64,000 nucleotides of DNA from Aeromonas rivipollensis (GCF_010974825.1 NZ_JAAILA010000003.1:62001-126000), one strand, 5' to 3'. Positions 35,876-46,288 are shown, numbered from the stretch's first letter. Notes: generated by a model from the sequence alone, not told the origin. A program made the numbers and translations.

Positions 35876-36637
35876 TTACACCGGATTGTCGATATCGATA
35901 AAGGTCACATCCAGGCCATGTACTGTGGCAAGCCACTCCCCCAACGCCTTGACGCCGTAGCGCTCGGTGGCGTGGTGGCCGGCGGCGTAGAAGTGCATCC
36001 CCATCTCCCGGGCCGTGTGTATGGTCTGCTCCGAGGCTTCCCCCGAGATGAAGGCGTCTATGCCCTGCTCGGCCGCCTGATTGATGTAGCTCTGGCCACC
36101 GCCGGTGCACCAGGCCACCGAGCTGATGAGCTCGGGGCCGCTGTCGCCGCTGTGGAGTGGCTCGCGGCCGAGGCGATCGGCAATCAGCCTGGCAAAGTCA
36201 GGCCCGCTCATGGGGGTTTCCAGCTTGCCCACCATGGCCACGCTCTTGCTGTTCCAGGGCTCCAGGCCTCGGCGCACCTTGATGCCGAGCAGCCTGGCGA
36301 GCTGGGCGTTGTTGCCCACCTCGGGGTGCACGTCCAGCGGCAGGTGGTAGGCGAAGAGGTTGATGTCGTGGGTCAGCAGGGTCTTGAGACGGCGCTGCTT
36401 CATGCCGGTGATCTGGGGCGGTTCCCCGCTCCAGAAGTAGCCGTGATGGACCAGGATGGCATCGGCATCCAGGGCCACGGCCGCATCGATCAGGGCCTGG
36501 CTGGCGGTGACACCGGTGACCACCCGGCGGATGCGCTCGCGCCCCTCCACCTGCAGCCCGTTGGGACAGTAGTCCTTGATGGCGTGAGGCTCGAGCAGGT
36601 GATTGAGCACGGTTTCCAGTTTGCGATGAGAGATCAT
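35876..36637 (-). CDS. NIF3-like dinuclear metal-binding protein (YbgI family)
   Basis: Product of 253 residues (E. coli YbgI 247). Conserved metal-site motifs of the Nif3 family are present: NGLQVEG near residue 26, ILVHHGYFW near 62, LFAYHLPLDVHPEVGNN near 95, and the C-terminal HHATERYGVKALGEWL, where His and Glu complete the site. It is often annotated as a type 2 GTP cyclohydrolase I, but the biological role is not settled. ATG 36637 is used. It is monocistronic, between purN and flrC terminators. Confidence 0.9.
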   Translation of the reverse strand: MISHRKLETVLNHLLEPHAIKDYCPNGLQVEGRERIRRVVTGVTASQALIDAAVALDADAILVHHGYFWSGEPPQITGMKQRRLKTLLTHDINLFAYHLPLDVHPEVGNNAQLARLLGIKVRRGLEPWNSKSVAMVGKLETPMSGPDFARLIADRLGREPLHSGDSGPELISSVAWCTGGGQSYINQAAEQGIDAFISGEASEQTIHTAREMGMHFYAAGHHATERYGVKALGEWLATVHGLDVTFIDIDNPV

Positions 36638-36702
36638 AGGAGTCCCTTGTAAAGGCGCTGCTCCCCCTTGTCTGCGATCAGACTCTTGTCTGCAGTGACA
36701 AC

Positions 36703-36732
36703 GGGGCCCAGGCTCATGATGCCGAGGGCCCC
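36703..36732 (-). terminator. Hairpin after flrC
   Basis: GGGGCCC (36703-36709) and GGGCCCC (36726-36732) are complementary. No T run follows on the minus strand, so confidence is low. Confidence 0.4.
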
Positions 36733-36779
36733 ATGATAATCGAGCCGGGCCGGCAAGGCCATGACACCGGCAACAGGGG

Positions 36780-38114
36780 CTAGGCGGGCAGCTCTATGCC
36801 GGCGTCACGCATCTGGGCCAGCTTGTAGCGCAGGGTGCGCGGGCTGATGCCGAGCTTGTCGGCCACCTCCTTGCGGCTGCCGTTGCACTCCTGCAGGGTG
36901 TCCAGGATGATCTGGTGCTCCTGCTGCTTGAGCTCGCCGCCGAGCCCCTCCCCCGACAGACGCTCGAGGGGGCGCACCAGCTCCTCGTCCGTCTCCTCCA
37001 GGATCAGATGCTCGCAACCTATGAGCCCCTCGGGGCAGAGGATCAGGGCCCGCTGCACCACGTTGTCCAGCTCGCGCACGTTGCCGGGCCAGGGGTGGGC
37101 CAGCAGGCGCTCGCGCGCCTCATCGGCCAGCTGCGGCGTCGGCAGCCCCTGCTGACTGGCATGGAGCGCCAGCAGGTGCTCCGCCAGCGGCAGTATGTCG
37201 CCGGGCCGCTCCCAGAGGGAGGTCCAGCGCAGGGGGAAGACGTTGAGGCGGTAGTAGAGATCCTCGCGAAACAGGCCATCCTGCACTGCTTTTTTCAGAT
37301 CCCGGTTGCTGGTGGCGATGACCCGCACATCCAGCGGGATCATCTTGCGGCTGCCGAGCCGCTCCACCTCTTTCTCCTGCAATACCCGCAGCAGCTTGGC
37401 CTGCAGCCCCAGATCCATCTCGGTGATCTCGTCGAGCAGCAGGGTGCCCCCCTGGGCCTGCTCGAACTTGCCCGGGCACCCCTGCACGGCGCCGGTGAAG
37501 GCCCCCTTCTCGTAGCCGAACAGGGTCGCCTCCAGCATGTTTTCCGGGATGGCGGCGCAGTTGATGGCGACGAAGGCCTGCTCGGCGCGACTGGAGTGGT
37601 CGTGGATGTAGCGAGCCAGCACCTCTTTGCCCGTCCCGCTCGGGCCTGTCACCATGACGGTGGCCTCGCTTCGGGCGACCCGGGTCGCCAGCTGGAACAG
37701 CTCGGCGGTCTTGGGATCCCCATACACCACGGCGCGCTTCTCCACCTTCTGGGCCGGCACATAGCGGCTGACCTGATTGAGCAGCACCTCGGGGGAGAAG
37801 GGCTTGGCCAGATAGTCGATGGCCCCTTCCCGCATGGCGCGCACGGCCCCGTCGATGTTGGCGTAGGCCGTCATCAGGAGCACCGGCACCTGGGGATATT
37901 GCTGGCGGATGTTGGCCAGTAGGGTGAGGCCGTCCATGCCTCCCATCTGAATGTCGGAGATCACCATGTCAAAGCGCTGGCGAGAGAGCGCCAGCAGGGC
38001 CCGCTCGCCGCTGTCCGCCTCGCGGCACTCGTAACCGCCGAGCAGCAGGGTATCCACCAGCGCCTCGCGCAGACCGTTGTCGTCTTCCACCACCAGAATG
38101 CGGGCCTGGGTCAT
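36780..38114 (-). CDS. flrC: Sigma-54 response regulator FlrC
   Basis: Activates sigma-54 promoters of middle flagellar genes after phosphorylation by FlrB. The product has 444 residues from ATG 38114, 7 bp after GGAGGT. Receiver domain at about 3-115 with VVEDDNG and phospho-acceptor Asp in VISDIQM. The AAA+ domain shows Walker A GPSGTGKE, the sigma-54 loop GAFTGA, and Walker B GGTLLLDEI. A Fis-type helix-turn-helix (NGSRKEVADKLGISPRTLRYKL) is at the C terminus. The targets are probably the flg promoters found later in this window. Confidence 0.93.
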   Translation of the reverse strand: MTQARILVVEDDNGLREALVDTLLLGGYECREADSGERALLALSRQRFDMVISDIQMGGMDGLTLLANIRQQYPQVPVLLMTAYANIDGAVRAMREGAIDYLAKPFSPEVLLNQVSRYVPAQKVEKRAVVYGDPKTAELFQLATRVARSEATVMVTGPSGTGKEVLARYIHDHSSRAEQAFVAINCAAIPENMLEATLFGYEKGAFTGAVQGCPGKFEQAQGGTLLLDEITEMDLGLQAKLLRVLQEKEVERLGSRKMIPLDVRVIATSNRDLKKAVQDGLFREDLYYRLNVFPLRWTSLWERPGDILPLAEHLLALHASQQGLPTPQLADEARERLLAHPWPGNVRELDNVVQRALILCPEGLIGCEHLILEETDEELVRPLERLSGEGLGGELKQQEHQIILDTLQECNGSRKEVADKLGISPRTLRYKLAQMRDAGIELPA

Positions 38115-38173
38115 GCCACACCTCCAACGACCGGCCCGCAGGCCTTGCACCACAGGGACAAGATGGGATTCAT
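38111..38173 (-). CDS. Possible 20-residue micro-ORF bridging flrB and flrC
   Basis: ATG 38173 overlaps the flrB stop (CATGA) behind GGAGGTGTAGC, and its TGA overlaps the flrC start in the same way. It starts MNPILSLWCK and ends VGGVA, like the FlrB end (LGGVA). The two ends of the ORF sit in a repeated segment (17 bases with one mismatch, 38111-38127 and 38170-38186). Confidence 0.35.
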   Translation of the reverse strand: MNPILSLWCKACGPVVGGVA

Positions 38174-39204
38174 GCTACACCTCCAAGCTGCACCGCTTGC
38201 TGATGCAGGGGGAACGACAGGGTAAAACAGGTCCCTTCTCCGGGGACCGAGGCCACGCTGACCTCACCCTGATGGGCACGCACCACGGATTGCACCACGG
38301 CAAGCCCGAGGCCTGTGCCCTGGGAGCGGGTGGTGAAGAAGGGTTCGAAGATCTGGCTGAGCAACTGGGCAGGCATCCCCTTGCCGTTGTCGAGGATGCG
38401 CATCTCCACCCGGTTGCCGCTGCGCACCGCGCTCACCAAGAGCGAATCGGCCCCGGCCTGTCTGGCGTTGGCGATCAGGTTGTTGATGGCACCGGCCAGG
38501 GCGCTGCTGTTGGCGAGCAGGCAGAGATCCGGCTCAGGCGCCTCCATGTGCAGCGCACAGCCCTGCTGCTGGCAGAAGGCCTCGGCACCGGCCTGCACCT
38601 CCGCCAGCAGCCCCTGTACCGAGACCGGGGCCACCACCTGGTTGTCGCCGTTGCGGGCAAACAGCAGTATGTCGTTGATCTGCTTCTCGAGATCCTGCAA
38701 TCGGGCCATCAATTTTTGCTGGAACTGGGTGCGGGATTCCGGTTTCAGGGTGCGATTCGCGAGGTTGGCCGCATAGAGCATGGCGGCGGAGAGGGGGGTG
38801 CGGATCTGGTGTGCCAGGGAGGCCGCCATGTTGCCCAGGGCCGACAACCGTTTCATGTGGTTGACCCTGTCCTGCAACTGGCGCGTCTCGGTGAGATCCG
38901 TGATGAACACCAGCTGGCCGGGCTGATCCGGCAGCGGCTGGGTGGAGAGTTGCACCCGGCGCCCATCGCGCAGGGAGATCTCGTGGCCATCGTCTTCCCT
39001 GGGCTGGAAGCAGCGGGCGATGATCTGGCGCCAGGCCTGCCCCTCCAGCGGTTCCCCCAGCAGGGTCAGGGCGGCCGGGTTGGCGCGGGTGATCCGCCCC
39101 TCCCCATCGAGCAGCAGCACGCCGGTCGGCAGTGCCGTGAAGATGGCATAAAGCTGACTCACTTCGTGTGACTGGAGCGGATTGTCCTGCTGCGAGATTG
39201 TCAT
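38170..39204 (-). CDS. flrB: Flagellar sensor histidine kinase FlrB
   Basis: Cytoplasmic kinase for FlrC. The 344-residue product has an N-terminal PAS-like domain (about 15-100, GVLLLDGEGRITRANPAALTLLG), a HisKA domain with phospho-acceptor His in MAASLAHQIRTPLSAAMLYAANL near residue 133, and a HATPase domain with NNLIANARQAGA, DNGKGMP and GTGLGLAVVQ. There is no membrane segment, as in other FlrB/FleS proteins. It precedes flrC in one transcript behind a sigma-54-like promoter. Confidence 0.93.
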   Translation of the reverse strand: MTISQQDNPLQSHEVSQLYAIFTALPTGVLLLDGEGRITRANPAALTLLGEPLEGQAWRQIIARCFQPREDDGHEISLRDGRRVQLSTQPLPDQPGQLVFITDLTETRQLQDRVNHMKRLSALGNMAASLAHQIRTPLSAAMLYAANLANRTLKPESRTQFQQKLMARLQDLEKQINDILLFARNGDNQVVAPVSVQGLLAEVQAGAEAFCQQQGCALHMEAPEPDLCLLANSSALAGAINNLIANARQAGADSLLVSAVRSGNRVEMRILDNGKGMPAQLLSQIFEPFFTTRSQGTGLGLAVVQSVVRAHQGEVSVASVPGEGTCFTLSFPLHQQAVQLGGVA

Positions 39205-39239
39205 AAAGCTGACCTCAAACTGGCGATTGGGTCAGCTTA

Positions 39240-39255
39240 TTCAATTTCCATGCCA
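39240..39255 (-). promoter_or_regulatory. Sigma-54-like promoter of flrBC
   Basis: On the minus strand TGGCAT, 5 bp, TTGAA: two mismatches to TGGCAC-N5-TTGCA, with the essential GG kept and the GC changed to GA. FlrA, encoded upstream, activates flrBC from a sigma-54 promoter in Vibrio. Confidence 0.5.
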
Positions 39256-39309
39256 GTAAATTACTGGTTATATATCAATACCTTGACTCTGGCCGTCAAA
39301 GCATTGACC

Positions 39310-40731
39310 TCAGTTGTCCTTGCTCATGCCGTATTTTTTCATCTTCTCAACCAGGGTGGTGCGGCGCATGCTCAGCAGGTCGGCGGCCCGGGCCACCACC
39401 CCGTCCTGGGATTCCAGGGCCTGACGGATCAGCTCCACCTCGAGATCCGCCAGCATCTCCTTGAGATTGAGCCCCTCCTGGGGCAACTGCATGGGCAGCG
39501 GCGCGGCCAGGCCGGGATCCAGCACGGGAGGCGTCTGGAACACGGCGGCCAGGGCATCCCGCTCGTCCATCTCGGTGAGCCGCTCGTCCCTGGGCTCGCT
39601 TGGCAGCAGACGGTAGCGACCTGGCAAGTCCGCCACGTCGATGATCTGGTTCGGGTAGAGGATCAGCAACCGCTCGATGAGGTTCGACAGCTCCCGCACG
39701 TTGCCAGGCCAGGGGTACTGCATCAGGGATTCCATGGCCCGCTGGGTCAGGCGGATGATCCCCCTGTGCTGCTCCGCATGGCGGTTGAGCAGCTCCTGCA
39801 GCAGCAGGGGGATGTCGTCGCAGCGCTCGCGCAGGGGCGGCGTCTCTATGGGGAAGACGTTGAGGCGATAGTAGAGATCCTCGCGAAAACCCTGGGTACG
39901 GATCATCGCCTCCAGATCCCTGTGGGTCGCCGCTATGATGCGCACATCGGCCTGGATGGGCTTGCCGCCCCCGACCCTGTCGAACAATCGCTCCTGCAGC
40001 ACCCGCAGCAGCTTGACCTGCATCGGCAGCGGCATGTCGCCGATCTCGTCGAGGAACAAGGTGCCCCCCTGGGCCAGCTCGAAGCGGCCGCGACGGGCGG
40101 CGATGGCGCCGGTGAAGGCCCCCTTCTCGTGGCCGAACAGCTCGCTCTCCAGGAGCTCCGCCGGAATGGCGCCGCAGTTGATGGGCACGAAGGGGCCGGC
40201 GCTGCGGGCAGAGAGTTCGTGGATGGCGCGGGCCACCACCTCCTTGCCGGTCCCGGATTCCCCCAGGATCAGCACATTGGCGTCTGTCTGTGCCACCTGG
40301 CCTATGAGGCGGCGCACCTCCTGGATCCCCCGCCCCTTGCCCACCAGCAGTCGCAACAGGGTCTGGCCCTTGTCGTGCACCTGCTGACGGGGATGGAGGG
40401 AGATGAAGGCCTGACAGAAGTGCAGGTGACGTGTCAGGGACTCATAGGTATAGGGCTCGTCGCTGCCACCGATGAAGTTGCTGTTGGGGTGATCGGCCTG
40501 CATCAGGGAGAGGAAGGGGATGCGGGGGAAGGCGGCCAGCAGCTCGCCGAGGGAGCGCTCCAGCAGCTTGCCCGTCAGTATCCCTTGCAGCGGGCCGGAG
40601 GATTCGATGGCCACATCGAGATCGGCTTCCACCACCTCCTGCCAGGGGATCCCCATGAAGGAGAGCACGGTACCCAGTTGCTGACGCCGCTGTTCATCGG
40701 CATCAACGATCAACACCCCCATAGCCATCAT
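39310..40731 (-). CDS. flrA: Sigma-54-dependent master flagellar regulator FlrA (FleQ family)
   Basis: Top regulator of the polar flagellar cascade. The 473-residue product starts at ATG 40731 with AAGGA 10 bp upstream. The N-terminal FleQ domain (about 1-120) is a degenerate receiver ([10 protein letters not shown]) without the usual phosphorylated Asp. The AAA+ domain (about 140-375) has Walker A GESGTGKE, the sigma-54 loop GAFTGA, and Walker [12 protein letters not shown]. The C-terminal Fis-type helix-turn-helix ends [14 protein letters not shown], a hallmark of FlrA/FleQ. It is separated from flrB by 105 bp. Confidence 0.94.
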   Translation of the reverse strand: MMAMGVLIVDADEQRRQQLGTVLSFMGIPWQEVVEADLDVAIESSGPLQGILTGKLLERSLGELLAAFPRIPFLSLMQADHPNSNFIGGSDEPYTYESLTRHLHFCQAFISLHPRQQVHDKGQTLLRLLVGKGRGIQEVRRLIGQVAQTDANVLILGESGTGKEVVARAIHELSARSAGPFVPINCGAIPAELLESELFGHEKGAFTGAIAARRGRFELAQGGTLFLDEIGDMPLPMQVKLLRVLQERLFDRVGGGKPIQADVRIIAATHRDLEAMIRTQGFREDLYYRLNVFPIETPPLRERCDDIPLLLQELLNRHAEQHRGIIRLTQRAMESLMQYPWPGNVRELSNLIERLLILYPNQIIDVADLPGRYRLLPSEPRDERLTEMDERDALAAVFQTPPVLDPGLAAPLPMQLPQEGLNLKEMLADLEVELIRQALESQDGVVARAADLLSMRRTTLVEKMKKYGMSKDN

Positions 40732-40985
40732 AATTTATCTTCCTTACACACCTGACGCCAAGTTATTGTTTTTTAAGTGCTTATGATATTGAGCTATGCA
40801 CTGTGTTGCAGAGGGCACAAAGTGCCAAAATTCTGGCGGTTTGTCAAAACTTGTCGCGATCAGCGCGATCCGACCGGGATGGGGATCACACTCAGACAGC
40901 CTCTGTCGGCCAGACGCCCTGGGACGGAGTGGAACGCGGTGCAGGAGGTGCAAGGCGCCGACCGCAGCCGGCGCCAGAGAGGGGA

Positions 40986-41834
40986 TCAGTGCCTGGCCTG
41001 CTCCTGGGGGGCGGCGTAACGGCACTCGGGGAAACGGCTGCAGGCCAGGAACAGGCGGCCGGCATGGGGACCCTTTTTCGCTTCCCGCGCCACCAGGGGC
41101 GCCGCGCAGCGGGGGCAGTGGGGCGCCGAGGTGGAGGCGTCCTCCTCTTCCTCGTCCGGGCCGATGAAGGGATTGTCCATCAGCACCGGCTCCTGCTCGT
41201 CAAGCTGGGGCGGCTCGGCCTGTGGCGCCCTGGGCATACGCCCCCCGTGGTGGGGGGCACTCAAGTCCACACCATCGAGCAGCAAGGGGTTGAAGGTCGG
41301 CTCGCGGCGCTCCCCCGGCAACAGATCCTCCACCGGAAGGCTCGTCTTGATCAGCAGGGGCAGCAACTGCTCGCGCAGCTCGTCGACCTGATAATGGCTG
41401 CTGGCCGGGATCTGCAGCAGCGGCAGGCCGGCGCTGTCACAGGCGGACTTCAGCAAGAGATCCCGCACCTTGCGTTTCTGGTGGCGATGGGCGCTGTCAT
41501 CGAGTTCAACGGCGCAGAGGAAGGAGAGATCCGTCGGGTGGCAGAGCAGATAGTCAAAGCGCTTGGCGCTGATCATGTCGAACGCCTGCTGCCACTTGCC
41601 CTTGCCCAGGCGTGCCTGGGGGGTCAGCACGTCCGCCACCCTGACCTTGGCAAAGACCCGGGCCTGGTCGCCGACCGCCAAGTCCAGCACCCCGAGGAAG
41701 GCGCGCTCCGCCGGACTGAACAGGGTCTCCTGCAGCTCATAGGGCTCGGCCTTGCCCCTCTTGCTCCTGCGCCAGAGGATCACCAGCAGGAGCAGCACCA
41801 ACAACACGGATCCCGATACGACAAGGCTATTCAT
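40986..41834 (-). CDS. DUF2726 membrane-anchored protein with topoisomerase-type zinc finger
   Basis: Product of 282 residues from ATG 41834 (GTG 41840 is an alternative). One N-terminal membrane helix (MNSLVVSGSVLLVLLLLVILW) and a basic stretch follow. A DUF2726 domain at about 35-165 is restriction-endonuclease-like and includes the VELDDSAHRHQKRKVRD block. After an acidic linker comes a C-terminal CPRC...CSRFPEC zinc-finger element like those of topoisomerase I. Function unknown; a nucleic-acid role is suggested by both domains. It lies alone between flrA and divergent gcvR. Confidence 0.8.
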   Translation of the reverse strand: MNSLVVSGSVLLVLLLLVILWRRSKRGKAEPYELQETLFSPAERAFLGVLDLAVGDQARVFAKVRVADVLTPQARLGKGKWQQAFDMISAKRFDYLLCHPTDLSFLCAVELDDSAHRHQKRKVRDLLLKSACDSAGLPLLQIPASSHYQVDELREQLLPLLIKTSLPVEDLLPGERREPTFNPLLLDGVDLSAPHHGGRMPRAPQAEPPQLDEQEPVLMDNPFIGPDEEEEDASTSAPHCPRCAAPLVAREAKKGPHAGRLFLACSRFPECRYAAPQEQARH

Positions 41835-42091
41835 AAACACATACCCCGTTCACAAGACATATCCAGTTCATCAAACACGAAGGGGCAACACTCTACCACG
41901 GGGGAACCCCGGCAGGCAGAGCTGAAATCACCGCTGCTCCGGCATTCGCGTTTTTTCACTAAATTTGCGTGGGGCGGGCTTCATATGGCCTGTCGCAGCA
42001 GGCACAATGCTAGAGCCTATGGACGTTTCGGCGCACAGAGTCGCAGCCAGACGTCAACCGACCCCAGGCAGTCCCATTCAAGGAGAGCAGG

Positions 42092-42604
42092 ATGCAAAAG
42101 CAATTGGTCGTCACCGTGATCGGCGCAGACAAGCCCGGCATAGTCGAGAGCCTGGCCGACACCATCACCCGGCAGCAGGGCAACTGGCTGGCCAGCTCCA
42201 TGAGCGAACTGGCGGGGCAGTTTGCCGGCATCCTGCACGTCGCCGTGCCGGACGAACACTACCGCAGCCTGTGCGAGGCACTGGTGATGCTGCCGGGTCT
42301 CACCGTGAGCTTCGCCGAAGGCCAGCTCAGCCCCGAGCCCGCCCATCAGCTGATGCTGAGCGTCACCGGCAACGACAGGCCCGGCATAGTCCACGAGGTG
42401 GCCAGCATACTGCGCCAGCTCAACATCAACGTCGCCGACCTCACCACGGGGTGCGAGCCGGCCCCCCACTCCGGGGCTCCGCTCTTCTATGCCCATGCCC
42501 TGGTGGCCCTGCCGCCCCAGCTCGAACTCGACGATCTGATCACGGCGCTGGAGTCCCTCTCCGACGATCTGGTGGTCGACATCGATCACGATCTGACCGA
42601 ATAA
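42092..42604 (+). CDS. gcvR: Glycine cleavage system transcriptional repressor GcvR-like (tandem ACT)
   Basis: The 170-residue product consists of two ACT domains, each beginning with a similar motif: VTVIGADKPGIVESLADTI near residue 7 and LSVTGNDRPGIVHEVASIL near 90. GcvR binds glycine and modulates GcvA control of the glycine cleavage operon; this is family knowledge. ATG 42092 follows AAGGAGAGCAGG. It has no DNA-binding domain of its own, as expected. It precedes ppk but a Pho-box promoter lies between. Confidence 0.88.
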   Translation: MQKQLVVTVIGADKPGIVESLADTITRQQGNWLASSMSELAGQFAGILHVAVPDEHYRSLCEALVMLPGLTVSFAEGQLSPEPAHQLMLSVTGNDRPGIVHEVASILRQLNINVADLTTGCEPAPHSGAPLFYAHALVALPPQLELDDLITALESLSDDLVVDIDHDLTE

Positions 42605-42610
42605 CGCGGG

Positions 42611-42646
42611 TTGTCATAAATTTGTCATGGTTTGACGCCATAACTT
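42611..42646 (+). promoter_or_regulatory. Pho-box promoter of ppk-ppx
   Basis: TTGTCAT (42611-42617) and TTGTCAT (42622-42628) are exact copies 11 bp apart, each one mismatch from CTGTCAT. A -10-like TAACTT lies at 42641-42646. Confidence 0.75.
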
Positions 42647-42680
42647 CCGCGCAGACGCAACCTGAGTACAGAGGCACCAG

Positions 42681-44750
42681 ATGAGCACCGACAAGCAGTA
42701 TGAAGAGAAAGAGCTTAGCTGGCTCTCATTCAATGAACGGGTGTTGCAAGAGGCAATGGACAAGACGGTCCCCCTCATCGAGCGGGTCCGTTTTCTGGGG
42801 ATCTTCTCCTCCAACCAGGATGAGTTCTTCAAGGTACGGGTCTCGGACGTCAAGCGCCGCATCCTCATCAACGAGGTGCACGGTGGCGATGACGAGGCCA
42901 AGGTGTTGCTGCGCGCCATCCAGCAGAAGGTGATGGCGCTCGGCGAGGCGTTTGACAACACCTACAAGGAGTTGCTGATCGCCCTGGCCCGCCACAACAT
43001 CTTCCTGGTCAACGAGAACCAGCTTTCCGAGTCGATCCAGCAGTGGCTGCGGGTCTTCTTCAGGGAGAAGGTGCTGCGCCACATCATCCCCATCCTCCTC
43101 AACAAGGAGGTCAACCCGGTCAAGTTCCTCAAAGACGAGCACACCTATCTCGCCATCGAGATGAAGAAGAACGGCCAGGTGATCCAGTACGCCCTGGTGG
43201 AGGTGCCGACCGACGATCTGCCCCGCTTCTTCCAGCTGCCGCCGGAGGGGACCCGCCGCAAGAAGCAGATCATCATCCTGGACAACGTCATCCGCTTCTG
43301 TCTCGACGAGATCTTCAAGGGCTTCTTCGACTACGACGAGATAGCGGCCTATGCGGTCAAGCTGACCCGGGATGCCGAATACGATCTCTCAGACCAGCTG
43401 GACCTCAGCCTGGTGGACAAGATGAGTGATGGCCTCAAGCAGCGCCTCACCGCCATGCCGGTGCGCTTCGTCTACGAGCGGGAGATGCCCGCGGCCATGA
43501 TTAGCTTCCTGAAACTCAAGCTGCAGATCAGCTCCTACGACGCCATCATGCCGGGTGGGCGCTATCACAACTTCAAGGATTTCATCGGCTTCCCCAACGT
43601 GGGCCGGGACTATCTGGAAAACCCCAAGCTGCCGGCCCTCGATTGCCGCGATTTCGACGGTTTCGTCAACGCCTTCGACGCCATCACCAAGCAGGACATA
43701 CTGCTCTACTACCCCTATCACAAGTTCCACCACTTCACCGAGCTGGTGCGCCAGGCGGCGTTCGATCCGGCGGTGAGCGCCATTCGCATCAATATCTACC
43801 GGGTCGCCAAGAAGTCGCGGATCATCCACTCCCTCATCGACGCCGCCAACAACGGCAAGAAGGTAACAGTGGTGGTGGAGCTGCGCGCCCGTTTCGACGA
43901 GGCGGCCAACATCGACTGGGCCAACATCCTGACCGATGCCGGGGTCAAGGTGGTGTTCGGGGTGCCCAGCCTCAAGATCCACTCCAAGCTCTGCCTCATC
44001 ACCCGCCACGAAAATGGCGAGGCGGTGCGCTACGCCCATATCGGCACCGGCAACTTCAACGAGAAGACCGCCAAGATCTACACCGACTTCTCCCTGCTGA
44101 CCCGCCACCCAGACATCACAGCCGAGGTGGAGGGGGTGTTCGAATACATCGAGTACCCCTATAAACGCTACAAATTCAACCACCTGCTGGTCTCCCCCAT
44201 CAACAGCCGCCGCCAGCTCTATCGTCTCATCGACAGCGAGCTGGCCAACGCCAAGGCGGGCCAGCCCAGTGGCATCACGCTCAAGATCAACAACCTGGTG
44301 GACAGAGACCTCATCAACCGCCTCTATGCCGCCGGTCAGGCCGGGGTGCCCATCCAGATGATCATCCGCGGCATGTGCGCCCTGCGTCCCGGGGTGCCTG
44401 GCCTCAGTGACAACATCCAGGTCATCAGCATCATAGACCGCTTCCTCGAGCACCCGCGGGTGATGGTGTTCCACAACAAGGGCAACCCCCAGCTGTTCAT
44501 CTCCAGCGCAGACTGGATGAGCCGAAACATCGATGGCCGGATCGAGGTGGGCACCCCCATCTACGACGATCGGCTGAAACAACGCATCCTGGACATCCTC
44601 GAACTGCAGCTGAGCGACACCTGCAAGGCGCGCGTCATCGATGCGGACCAGAAGAACGAATACGTGAAGCGGGGCAACCGCCGCAAGATTCGCTCCCAGG
44701 TTGCGATTTACGACTATCTCAAACGTATCGAGTCAAACAATGGACAATAG
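42681..44750 (+). CDS. ppk1: Polyphosphate kinase 1
   Basis: Reversibly polymerises ATP gamma-phosphate into inorganic polyphosphate at the membrane. The 689-residue product (E. coli PPK 688) starts at ATG 42681. The N-terminal block [17 protein letters not shown] is characteristic. The two catalytic phospholipase-D-like domains show [11 protein letters not shown] (the autophosphorylated His region, near residue 435) and [27 protein letters not shown] near 595. It overlaps ppx by 11 bp, so synthesis and degradation are coupled in one transcript behind a Pho box. Confidence 0.97.
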   Translation: MSTDKQYEEKELSWLSFNERVLQEAMDKTVPLIERVRFLGIFSSNQDEFFKVRVSDVKRRILINEVHGGDDEAKVLLRAIQQKVMALGEAFDNTYKELLIALARHNIFLVNENQLSESIQQWLRVFFREKVLRHIIPILLNKEVNPVKFLKDEHTYLAIEMKKNGQVIQYALVEVPTDDLPRFFQLPPEGTRRKKQIIILDNVIRFCLDEIFKGFFDYDEIAAYAVKLTRDAEYDLSDQLDLSLVDKMSDGLKQRLTAMPVRFVYEREMPAAMISFLKLKLQISSYDAIMPGGRYHNFKDFIGFPNVGRDYLENPKLPALDCRDFDGFVNAFDAITKQDILLYYPYHKFHHFTELVRQAAFDPAVSAIRINIYRVAKKSRIIHSLIDAANNGKKVTVVVELRARFDEAANIDWANILTDAGVKVVFGVPSLKIHSKLCLITRHENGEAVRYAHIGTGNFNEKTAKIYTDFSLLTRHPDITAEVEGVFEYIEYPYKRYKFNHLLVSPINSRRQLYRLIDSELANAKAGQPSGITLKINNLVDRDLINRLYAAGQAGVPIQMIIRGMCALRPGVPGLSDNIQVISIIDRFLEHPRVMVFHNKGNPQLFISSADWMSRNIDGRIEVGTPIYDDRLKQRILDILELQLSDTCKARVIDADQKNEYVKRGNRRKIRSQVAIYDYLKRIESNNGQ

Positions 44751-46230
44751 TCTGTACGCCGCTGTCGATCTGGGGTCGAACAGCTTCCACATGGTCATCG
44801 CCCGCCTCAACGAGGGGCGGATGCAGATCGTCGATCGCATCAAGGAGCGGGTTCGCCTCGCCGAAGGGATGGATGAACAGCGCCGCATGTCGTCGGAAGC
44901 CATGGCCCGGGGGCTCGACTGCCTCGCCCTGTTCGCCGAGCGGCTGACCAACATCAAGCCGGATCAGATCCGCATCGCCGGCACCTACACCCTGCGCCGC
45001 GCCAGCAACGCCCGCGACTTCGTGCGCGAGGCGGCCGAGGTTTTGAATCATCCGATCGAGATCATCAGCGGCCAGGAAGAGGCGCGCCTCATCTATCAGG
45101 GGGTCGCCCATACCCAGCACATCGAAGGCCAGGTGCTGGTGGTGGACATCGGCGGCGGCAGCACCGAACTCATCATAGGCGAGGGCTTCGAACACAAGGC
45201 CCTCACCAGCCGCAAGATGGGCTGCGTCAGCTTCACCCAGAGCTTCTTTGGCAATGGCAAGCTGAGCGAGAAGGCCTTCAACAGCGCCGTGCTGGAGGCG
45301 CAGCACCAGCTCGCCCCCATCATCAACCAATACCGCAAGCTGGGCTGGCAGAGCTGCCTCGGCAGCTCGGGCTCCATTCGCACAGTGCGCGACGTCTTGC
45401 AGGGGGAAGAGTGGACGGATGGCGCCATCACGCTAGCGGGACTGGAGCGGCTGAAAGAGGAGATGCTCAGGCACAAGCGGGTCGACCAGCTCAAACTCGC
45501 CGGCCTCACCGAGGAGCGCCAGGGGGTCTTTGCCGCCGCCGTGGCCATACTGCTCGGGCTCTTCACCTCATTGCCCATCGATCGGATGGAGTACTCCGAC
45601 GGCGCCCTGCGCGAGGGGCTGCTCTATGAGTTCGAGGAGCGGCTGCAGCACCACGACATTCGCGAGCGCACCGCCCTGGCCCTCAGCTCCCACTACCACA
45701 TCGACAAACGCCAGGCCACCCGGGTGGAGCAGAGCGTGCTGGCCCTGTTCGATGCCCTGAGCGATCCCTGGGAGATGCCCATCGAGCCCTATCGCGCCAT
45801 CCTCGGCTGGGCGGCGCGGCTGCACGAGATTGGTCTGGCCATCAACTACAGCGGCATCCATCGCCACTCCGCCTACATTCTGCAGAACACGGATTTGCCC
45901 GGCTTCAACCAGGACGATCAGGCCCTGCTGGCCGCCCTGGTACGCTTCCAGCGCAAGGGGCTCAAGCTCTCCGAGCTGCCCGCCCTGCCCAACCACGACG
46001 AGCAGACGGTGCTGCGCTGCATCCGCATTCTGCGCCTCGCGGTGGCCGCCCACCACAGGCGCCAGGACAACCTGCTGCCAGAGTGGCGAGTGCAGGCCGC
46101 CGGGGATCAGCTGGTGGTCACCCTGCCAACCGACTGGTGCGAGGAGAACCGCCTGCTGATCCAGAACCTGGAGAAGGAGCACCGCTATTGCCAGGAGCAG
46201 GGCTGGCCCCTGCTGTTCCAGCTCGGGTGA
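44740..46230 (+). CDS. ppx: Exopolyphosphatase
   Basis: Releases phosphate from polyphosphate ends and may also hydrolyse pppGpp (family knowledge). The product has 496 residues from ATG 44740, inside the end of ppk1. The actin-like ASKHA fold has phosphate-1 motif [16 protein letters not shown] at residue 6, [16 protein letters not shown] near 142, and GSSGSIRT. The C-terminal HD-like domain (about 310-496) includes [17 protein letters not shown] and [19 protein letters not shown] bidirectional terminator separates it from mgtE. Confidence 0.96.
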   Translation: MDNSLYAAVDLGSNSFHMVIARLNEGRMQIVDRIKERVRLAEGMDEQRRMSSEAMARGLDCLALFAERLTNIKPDQIRIAGTYTLRRASNARDFVREAAEVLNHPIEIISGQEEARLIYQGVAHTQHIEGQVLVVDIGGGSTELIIGEGFEHKALTSRKMGCVSFTQSFFGNGKLSEKAFNSAVLEAQHQLAPIINQYRKLGWQSCLGSSGSIRTVRDVLQGEEWTDGAITLAGLERLKEEMLRHKRVDQLKLAGLTEERQGVFAAAVAILLGLFTSLPIDRMEYSDGALREGLLYEFEERLQHHDIRERTALALSSHYHIDKRQATRVEQSVLALFDALSDPWEMPIEPYRAILGWAARLHEIGLAINYSGIHRHSAYILQNTDLPGFNQDDQALLAALVRFQRKGLKLSELPALPNHDEQTVLRCIRILRLAVAAHHRRQDNLLPEWRVQAAGDQLVVTLPTDWCEENRLLIQNLEKEHRYCQEQGWPLLFQLG

Positions 46231-46246
46231 TCGTTCACCTCAAACG

Positions 46247-46275
46247 AAAAAAGGCAGCCGATGGCTGCCTTTTTG
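46247..46275. terminator. Bidirectional terminator between ppx and mgtE
   Basis: AAAAAGGCAGCC (46248-46259) pairs with GGCTGCCTTTTT (46263-46274) around the loop GAT. It has T runs on both strands. Confidence 0.9.
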
Positions 46276-46288
46276 CTTTCTGTCGTTG

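Noticed and set aside
39250-40755. Plus-strand ORF of 501 codons over flrA
   Set aside because: Antisense shadow of an AAA+ gene with clear Walker and GAFTGA motifs on the other strand.
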